Assembly (NCBI GenBank): GCA_932294295.1
Contig: OW028579.1
Span: forward strand, 3,753,370 to 3,817,369
DNA length: 64,000 nucleotides
Source: Alitta virens
Taxonomy: Eukaryota; Annelida; Polychaeta; Phyllodocida; Nereididae
Reading direction: 5' to 3'
A program made the position numbers and the translations under genes. The notes beneath the pieces are model-generated. The model was not told the DNA's origin. It saw only the letters and a list, made by a program, of their open reading frames with translations, and searched no databases. How positions within the stretch are numbered: position 1 is the stretch's first letter; each line of letters begins with the position of its first letter. Shown one piece after another: positions 24,301-34,300 of the stretch.

Positions 24301-27300
24301 CCGTTAATTTTGAACCATACAAGGTCCAAAATTATTTGACATTGCTGGTGCGAAGGTTTTTTATATTGAGGTGTCCTAATAATGAAGTGATATTTCGGAG
24401 GTATTGCACTTTAATGGTGTGTGAATTAACTAAGATATATAATCATGTCTTTCCAGGTCCCAACAGCATCGCGAAATGCAACATCGAACCAGAACGAAGC
24501 GGCAGATATGTCGTGACCTACGTTCCGGTGGAAGTCGGACTCTTCAATGTTCAGATCAAGTGGAACAACAGGGAGGTGGAAGGTGGGTACAACGTTTTCA
24601 TAGATGTTGAAAGGTTTTATTAATTATTAATTAAGGTGTATAAAGAGTGATGTGCAGCCATAACCAAGATATTCAGCCATTTTTGCAAACTCCCAAAAAT
24701 CGTAAAACATTGTGATGATTTCGTTAAAAATTGTATAGCCATAGACGGAGAGTGCCTTAACTATGACAAACATGTCGTCTTTAATTAAGTTGCTTCAGTT
24801 AAGTTTGAACTTACTTTGAATGCTGGAAGTATCTTCATAACTTATGTATGGCTCTACTTCCTCTCAAGAGGGGTGGGGCCTAGCTCAGTGGTAGCGCGCT
24901 GGGCTTCAAACCACTGGGTCCCGGATTCAATTCCCGGTCGAGCCCCTCTGTTGGATGGCCAATTCATCCATCATCTCATTGCCATGGTCCCTGCCTGTCC
25001 TAATTAGCCCAACAGGTGCAAAAATACAGGACGTAAAGCCCTAATCACCCACCCACCCGCTACTTTATCTCAAAGGTCAATGATAATGCCTACAATTCAG
25101 ATGTTGCTCTCAAGTGAAAAGATACTGCTAAAGTAAACTTATGCTGTTGCTTTTTTAATTTGTCTTCAATGTGTCACCCAACTTTGATACTACTACATGG
25201 CCAAATGTGCCATGTGCATTTTCCATGAGAAGGATGGAAAACGCATGGTTTTTAGCTAATTATAATGAGGCAAAAACCATGCGTTTATCCAAACGCATGG
25301 AAAACGCACGTGGCACATTTGGCCATGTAGTTAATGCATGGCAATTATCAATTGGTTGCACTCATCGTGTCTTGTATAATATATTTATGTAAACAGTTGT
25401 GTGTGTGTGTGTGATTAGGGCTTTACGTCCTGTATTTCTGCACCAGTTGGGCTAATTAGGACAGGCAGAGACCATGGCAATGAGACGAAGGATGAAACAG
25501 CCATCCAACTTTGACTCGACCGGGAATCGAACCCGGGAACCAGCGATTGGAAGCCCAGAGCGCTACCTCTGAGCTAGGCCCCCGCCCTTATGTAAACAGT
25601 TCAGCAGTACACTGTAGCTTCTATGAGATGGATAAGGAAAAGGAATCTTTATTAACGTGACATGTGAATTCTGACAGTACAATATCTTATATAGATACGA
25701 CATCATTTTTCACCCAGCCCTAAGTGGTATGTCACTAGTGAACAACTTACTAAATCAGTAGCTACAAGTGAATCAGTTATACAATAAACTTTGGTTTGCA
25801 TTACTTTTTGCATTACTTTTATCCTTATTTATAAGTTGTCCTGTACATTCTTGTAGGTTTCTAGATTCGAAATCCAATCTGATGAAGAACGCCAACCCCC
25901 CTTTATAAACTCTCTATCTTCTATTTATATTATTGCTAATTAATACCAGAAATTATAACTTTAGTGAGAACCAAAAACAACATAGCTGTAAAGCCCTAAA
26001 TATTCAATATTCCGCTTCCTAGAAGACAGTTCTTTTGGAGTGTTTCTGAGTATTTTATACAAATGCTTTGCTCATGCATACTGTAACACTGCAAAGGGTA
26101 TCCCGTATTAATAAGCAATAGGCAAACAGCTGCAGGTGCTATTTCCTATTGCTTATTAATCATTGCCTAATAGAATTGCGCATTCACTATTGTCTTGGAA
26201 ACTTACAAAGAACACAATGTCTATGTTATTGTGTGTCCTATATGACTCAGACTCAGGTTCTTTTTTTTTTTTTTTGCTCAAAATAAATATTATAATAAAA
26301 AAAAATTCATAAAAATACCATTAAAAAAGAAAAAAAGCAACATGACACAAGTACAAAGAGCGAAGGGGTCCGGGTCTCTCAGCTGTCACCCGTTTGGGCA
26401 CGAGGTCCACTAGTTAGTTTTGTTAAAATGTTTTGTATTGTATACATGGCCAAATGTGCTACGTGCGTTTTCCATGCATTTGGATAAATGCATGGAAAAC
26501 GCATGGTTTTTTCCTTATTATAATTAGCAAAAAACCACGCGTTTTCCATGCGTTTATCCTTCTCATGGAAAATGCACGTGGCACATTTGGCCATGTAGTG
26601 GCTGTTGTTTGGAGGGTTGTTGATCTAGTTTAGAACATTCTGTTGTGCAGTATTTTGTAATAAGATACTCTTGTAAGAGCAATATAATATTTACGAGGAA
26701 TCCTGTCTCACTCTTTTTATTAACTTGTTCTTGCAGGAAGCCCGTTTCGCCCGAAGATCCTCGATCCGCGAAAGATCCACGTTATCGGAGGATGGCAAAC
26801 GTTCCTGGACGCAGGAGATCATATGGTGCTCAATGTAGGCGAGACTAAGATTGTCAAGTTCGACTGCTCGAATGCAGGACCCGGTAAGACTAATGAGTCC
26901 AAAGTGACTAATAATGTGTAATTACGACTTTGTACTTTAGTATTAATATGGAATATAGTTGCTCAAAGTTGTAGAATATTGTAGTTATTTATGAAATTTC
27001 AATTTATTTATTTATTTATTTATTGAACATATTTACACAGGGTGTATACAATCGGTTAAACTGTTTTTCATGTGGACCCTATTAAGAACATCAATATAAA
27101 TATAAAAATAAAAAGATAAAACTAAAATAAGCAAAATATTATAAAAGCATAAGATTTACACTAAAATATAAACTTTAAGTGCTTTTTTGAAAGAATTAAA
27201 ATCATTAATGTCCTTCATTTTGTCTACGCGAATAGAATGTTTCGAGGTTCCAAGATCTATATCAATTTAATTTTATTCGAATTTGCGGTAAAAGGCAGCC

Positions 27301-30300
27301 AAATTTATATCGGCAAAGTAAGCAAACTCCGAATCAATACAAACATATTAAGATGCGCTTTTGAAAGACATACAAAGTGAATCACTTAAAAAGAAAATTG
27401 ATCTTTCCAGGAATGCTGTCTGCGGAGGTGAAGTGTCCTAATGGACAAGTGATGCCGGTTGATGTCTACAGCGAAGGAAAAGGAATCTATGGGGTTTCTT
27501 TTGTTGTCAGGCAACATGGTAAGACAATTAATAGGGTTACCTTAATTGGAATAGTTGTTACTAAGTGATTGTTGTATCAAATATATAATAATATTTTATA
27601 ATTTTATATAGTTTTTTGGTTTTTTTAATAGCATATATCTGAATGTGTGAACTATCTTAGTAAATGTAATATGCTAGAGAATATTTTACCGTTTTTATTA
27701 CCTAATTAATGAAAATATTTGGATTGTCTTTTGAAGTTTGGATTAGTTTGAACCTTTTTAGCTCAGCAATATTTACGGGTAACTTTCTCGGTCAAATTCA
27801 TGGAGTTACATGTACCCCATCATGTCCTCATGTGATACACTCTTGGTGTATTTTATAATACTAATATTCAACCGAATTAATTAACAGGCTGTCCGTGAGA
27901 AATTATGTATTTTCCAGAATGACAATCACAGATCTTCTTTTAAGTTGCTAATAACACCAAAACAAATATAATGCTCAGCTAAAATTACTTCACATTTACT
28001 TAAGCTGCACCAGGAGCTATTTTGATAGCTGTTGGTAGTGGTTGGATGAATTTAATTTTAAATGCTCTGATATTTTTGCAGGTGACCATTACCTGTCCGT
28101 GAAGTATGGCGAGATGCCTCTGCCGCGGTCTCCTTACTACGGGACCACCCAAGGAGGAGGACGGGGAGGAACCATCAACATCGAGAAAGTCGTTTTGACC
28201 GGAAGAGGACTCCAGGAAGCGAGAGTTGGCGAAGAGGCTGAGTTCGTTATAGACGGAACTGATGCTGGACCTGGTAAATATTTCGATAATTTATTTTATC
28301 TGTTTTTCTCTTGAGAGGCACACGTTCTGCAAAAGCATGCATAAATAGTTGAATTCTTTTCACTCAGTACCATAGTTGTTATACTCCACCACGTGGACCA
28401 AAAAGTTAACTCCCTCCTGAGTGCAAACTGAACTGTTATGCGTAATAAAGGCATTAAAACATTGCAAACAATCAATAATGATCAAACAAATTAGTAATTA
28501 TGCCTAATGGAGTATAAGTTAGTTATATCCCTCATAGTCGGGAGTTAACTAACATTTTTGTTGCTTATATCCCTCCGCCTTCGGCGTCTAGATATAACCA
28601 ACAAAATTTTAGTTAACTCCCTCCTATTCGGGATATAACTTACATTCTGGGAGCTCGTATTTAGTTTTGTTGGTATTTTGCGCACACTGTCAATCCGGTT
28701 ATTCTAAGGCTGTACGCTAAATATTTTTATATATGATTGTCCATGGAGTATTTAACATTGTCACTCAGTTGTTTCGGTCAAGTTCAATCGTTTATTCACC
28801 ATATATATACAAACAGAAAATGGATATTGTCATTATTTTAGAAATATGTGTGGATATGTATAAATATATATATGATTGGTAGTCTCACAAGGCATCATTG
28901 AAGTGCCGCTCACGCAAGACTACCATAGAAGTTAAAACAACAAAACAACTGAATTAGATTAGAATAGCAATAGGAAAAGAACATCATAAGGAGAACTGGA
29001 TATTGCATATTACAAAGTGCTCCTATTTACCCGCAGAGACTGAATTCGTATAATACTTTAATTTGATAATTATTAAGTTTTGCATCTAACTGAAGCGGTC
29101 CATTTTCAAGTTTTCCTTGTTTCAATTGTGTGCTTAGTATATCTGAAGCATAGTCTAAATTTAGTACTTCGCTACTGAAGTTACAGGTGTTCCCTGCGTA
29201 TGGCTTGATACAATGATTGTCATTTTGCATGTTGAAATAATTACCTAACAAATGTCATGCAGTGTTGATGCTGTATCAAAAGAAAAATGCAGTGTCATCG
29301 GAATATTCTGTCTGCCATCAAATGCTGATGCTAATGAATGACTAGGAAAAAAGTCCTCAGAAAAGTCAATTAATGCTGGTATTGTACATAGCCAAATGTG
29401 CCACGTGCCTTTTCCATGAGAAGGATGGAAAACGCATGGTTTTTAGCTAGTTATAATGAGGCAAAAACCATGCGTTTATCCAAACACATGGAAACCGCAC
29501 GTGGCACATTTGGCCATGTAGCTAGCGGAGTGATAGAGTGGTTAGGGCCAAGGCTACTTCCGCTGAAGATCCCAGGTTTGAATCGCCGCCCGGGCACTCG
29601 GCAAGACCTACAGCAGCTAGATGTCAATCGCATGTGATGCTTTGTACAGACATTGTACTCATTGTCTATGCTGGGGCCAGTAAAAGACTCCACCTGTGGG
29701 GTAAATGTATAACATGGTGTGCGGCCACTTGCATGGTGTAGACTTCAGGCTTATCATCTCATCAATACATCTGCCTCTGGCAGCTGGTCAGAGGACTAAG
29801 TTTCAGACAAGCTGTAATGAGACAATGCAGAACAAAGCAAAAGTGTGTGGCATTGTCTAAAATTTCAATTTCTGACAAAACTTAAAATATTGAGTTATTA
29901 ATTGTATTGACTACAAGGATGTCGAATAATTTGACTTTTAATTGATACTGAATTAGCCGGAAAAATTCTCATTTATGAATCAGGCTATTAGCAATGTAAA
30001 ATAAAAATATGTAATCCTGCTTCTGTAAGAATTAATTATAATTTTTCTAAAAAATTCATCAACTTAAGGCTTGATAGACGATGGGACAACTTTTCTCCCA
30101 CAAAAATATCACAAAGTACACACCTAATTGCATCAAGTACATTTGAGCTCATTAGGAGGTTAAAAGATTCAAGGGACACCTTTGCCGGAGACACAAGTGA
30201 GTCACGTGACACCTTCAGAACGTCGTTGCCATAGCAACAACAAGGCGGCATCTGGTGTAGCGGTGGTGTGACATCTTGCCAAAATGGCATACCATGAGAA

Positions 30301-31333
30301 ACTATGCTTACTATGTGTGCCTTGTTGAACCTAGTAATAAACCTCTGGACCAGGGGTCGATACCTCAGACCTGATGTCAGATCTGAGAAATGTATGGCTG
30401 CCGCAGACCATAAAAATGTCACAGGGACTTCGTATACATGTCGTAAACATAGATGATTGTCACTGTGACAGCCGACATGTGTCAGATTTTGTCTGGTATG
30501 AACGATGATGAAATGTTACATATCCTGGGTCCTATTTCTTGTCTGACATTGCGAATAAGTTGCTGTTCTTCGATCTAGTGATTTGGCTGCTGATCTGCTG
30601 ATAGCCCCTTATTTATCAGTGTCTGAACTGTGACAAGCAATAAAATTCGTGTTAAAGTTCATAGTCGATCGCTGTTTTTAGTGAGTCAATGAATCGATCA
30701 ATGATACCATTTATAGAATAGAGTCTTTTCACTGAACAGCCCTGAATTCAGCAAGACATAAGTCTTTCCTCCCCTCTTATTACTCGTTTTGCTTTTCAGA
30801 CACAGTAGGTAATAACTAATTGATTCCATAAATACAACTTTCTCAGAAAAATAACAAACATCGACTAAATGATAAAGCGTCAAATATACATTAAAATTCA
30901 CTAAAAATGCTGCTGCTAGGATGCACTTTGCTTCAGCCAATGAGAGTGAAGGGTGTGAACTTTTTCAGCCAATAGAAGTATTCTGTTTTAGCCACCTGGT
31001 CGAAATACAGAGAACCTTCTGTGAAAATCCACTATTTATCGATCAGTCGATCAGCCAATCAGCTTTGTGTGTGCCCATGTTTCAATGTAACTGGTCTGAA
31101 GCCTAGCCAGCTTATATTACTAGCTACCAGAGGCAGACGTTATGATGAGATAATAAGGCTCGGAGTCCACACCATGTTGCACATCTACCCCATAGGGTAC
31201 TTCTACTTGCTTCTAGCTGGGATGTAGCTCACGAAGAGAGCTCAGGCCATGAATTCGACTGGGGACCTTCAGCAGAGCTGGCTGATTTGGAATTGGTGGA
31301 ATTAGCTACTTGTCAATCAATCAATGAATTAAG

Positions 31334-31364
<31 letters not shown>

Positions 31365-34300
31365 CATCTATCCATCTATCCATCTATCTAGCTATCTAGC
31401 TTCGTGAACTACATCCCAGCTAGATGTGTAACATGGTTTGGACTCCAAGCCTTATTATCTCATCATTACGTCTGCCTCTGGTAGCTAGTAATATATCTAG
31501 CTATCTAGCTATCTATCTATCCATTTATCCATCTATCTATCTATCTATCTATTGGATTCTATGTGTGAAGCACTATGCCTTGGTTTTGACTACTTATTCC
31601 ATTTTGATATGCAAGGTTCAGTCCAATTATATGAAATATGTTAATCTGCATTATTGGTCTATTAGGACAGATATCTGAAGAAATTGTTAATGAATTATAT
31701 GTCAGAGATTCAAATTGATTGTTAGTAAAATTGGAAGAGATATTCAGAGTGTTAGTATATTAAGTCAGATATTAAGATAAGGTCCTAGATATTTTCACAT
31801 TGATTGTTAGTAATATTAAAATCTGATATTCAGATTAATTGTTGGTAAATTAAAAATTAGACGTTTCGTCAGTTCAACGTTGAGTTAATGTCGTATTATT
31901 ATTATCAATATTGCTTAATTTTCCCACACGTTGAAACGAAATCATCGACGTTGAATGTTCATTAATGATTGTGTCAATTTTCTTATTTTTTTCAATTTCG
32001 CTAATTGAGCAAATTGTCTTAAATGTGCTAACTTCATCGTTCTGGCTCTTAATTGTCTCGAGCATTTAATGTCGCTTTGTCTGCTAGTTAACCGTTCTCA
32101 CCAAGCTGACACTTTTTATTTTTCAGGAACTCCGGAAGTTTCGCTTAAAGGAATCAAGACTGACATTCCTGTGCAGATTCTTGAATTGGGTCAAAACAAG
32201 TATCGATGCATCTACAACCCTCAAATGCCAGGTAAGGCTTCGTACAGTTTGAATTAAATTGGAAGGGCTTGCTTGACATTAACGACTGTCTGATTGTCTG
32301 GTACAAAGGATTGTGTGTCTCGCACTTGTGATATTTATTTTCCACTTCATGCTTGCGCGTGACGGAGTCAGGCATTTGGGCATGTAATTGGAACAGTTAA
32401 CGTCAAGCCCTAATTAGCACATGCCTATACCATATATATATATATTTAATGCTAACCATGCTAACTCTGGTGCTGTCAGAATTGACAATGGTAATGTTCG
32501 ATCAATCTTATTTCATATTATCATAAGTTGACACTTTATCCAAAGCTCAGAAATAGAATTATTGCGCTTATAGCCTTCAACATATTCTTTCATTGTTTGT
32601 TTTTTATTCATCAATTTCATACCATTTACTGAATGTTGGTTCAACTCGATTTCATCCTTTCAGGTGGATACTTGCTGACCATTTCTTGGTCCGGCCGACA
32701 GGTCAGGGGGTCCCCATTCAAGGTCAACGCGACCGCTGTTGGTGACGCGACTAAAGTCCAGTGTAACGGAGAAGGACTGAAGATGGGAATCATGGGAAGA
32801 GAGATCAAGTCCGTTATTGATACCAGAAGAGCAGGACCTGGTATGGGAATGAATTATTAATTCATTTGGATAATTCTGTTGGACTCGTTTCATGCGTCAC
32901 AATTTTGTTTTTGGTTTATTCCGATACCAGTGGCGGTTGAAAGTTTCATTTAATGGAGTTCATCAATGGAAATAAGTTCACAACCAAAAGGGCAAAAGCT
33001 AATAAAGAACAATTCTGATTCAATGCAATGAAGGATATCCATTACTCTATCACTAAAAAAAAATAATATATATATACATATCTTTTATTTGACCGCTTCA
33101 TGTCATTCATGACATATGTGTCGCAATGGAAACAGAAAATACAAAGTAAATGACATACAATAACGATTAAAGAATAATAGAAAAGTAGTAAATAAAACTA
33201 GGTTCCAGCTACAATAAAGATTTGTTACTATACATTAGCAACATAATAATATATGCTTTTAGTTCAAAGTACAAATAAATAAGGATATGTTATGGTATCA
33301 CTTTGGATAATCTGGTGATAAAACTACTATGGATTTCTGTCGGTCATATTTGAATAATGATATTGCAACTATTTTTATAGTATATTATTATGAAATTAGA
33401 ACTTTATTGATCATGAGTGTGCACTGGTTGTGTTTAGGTGAGCTGACGGCACAATGTCGAGGACCTACCAAAGTCGCCTACTGTGAGCTTTTCGATCATC
33501 AGGACGGAACGTTTACATTGAACATCAAACCGCAGGAGGTTGGAAAGCACACTTTGCAGATTAAATATGACGGAGAACATGTTCCAGGTTTGTAAACATA
33601 AATGGTTAAGGCATCTGCCAATTCCACTCTGGCCAGTTCTGCAGAAGGTCCCGGGTTTTGATTACTGGCCTGGGCACTCTTCAAGAGCTACATCCCAAGT
33701 AGATGTCGTTCGGATGAGACCTTAAATTTGGAGGTCCATTGTACTCGGTGTCTATGCTGAGGCAAGTAAAAGATCCCACCCATGGGGTAAATGTGTAACA
33801 TGCATGGACTCCTCTTCACTCTCTCACCTCATCAATCAACCCTCGCTAGCTGCAAGAACTTGCCTTAGAGGGCTGCACTCTCCATATCTATCTATCTATC
33901 TGTCATCATATATTTTATAAGTATTTCCGGGTACAAGGTCACACAAGAACTGCAAGCGCTATTGGGGTTCCAAGTCTTCATCCCAGTATTTAGTATTACC
34001 ACCTTCGCTTGAAGGATGCCCAGGACTTTTAATGTTCAATCACCCGACTAAACAACTGAATTTCAGATGTTAGTGCTGGAAATTGATTCATCTGTTTTTA
34101 TCTGCAGGTTCTCCGTACACCTTAAGGGTCTCCGGTGCTCCCGATGCCAGCAAGGTCAAGTGCTATGGACCTGGAATTGAGGATGGAGTCTTGCACCATT
34201 TCGCCAGTCACTTCATTGTGGAGACGAGAGGCGCTGGAGCAGGACAACTGACCGTTCGCGTCAGAGGCCCCAAAGGTATAACGTCTTTCACATTATTCTT

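Larger units (their letters stand above)
19368..24456 (+). other. Intron between filamin exons 5 and 6
   Basis: No coding signal was seen. It holds a SINE-B head at about 19440-19552, AT-rich minisatellites at 19556-19715 and 19975-20145, a SINE-A at 21221-21416, MITE family 2 at 22905-23057, a SINE-B fragment at 23155-23255, foldback family 4 at 23805-24025 and MITE family 1 at 24182-24261. Confidence 0.7.
24583..26736 (+). other. Intron between filamin exons 6 and 7
   Basis: This stretch is largely two SINE-A copies in opposite orientation and two MITE family 1 copies. No coding signal was seen. Confidence 0.7.
28274..32126 (+). other. Intron between filamin exons 9 and 10
   Basis: No coding signal was seen. 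It contains foldback family 5 (28515-28642), MITE family 1 (29385-29520), SINE-B copies (29521-29815, 31092-31310, 31400-31495) and ATCT microsatellites (about 31335-31395 and 31500-31552). Confidence 0.7.
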
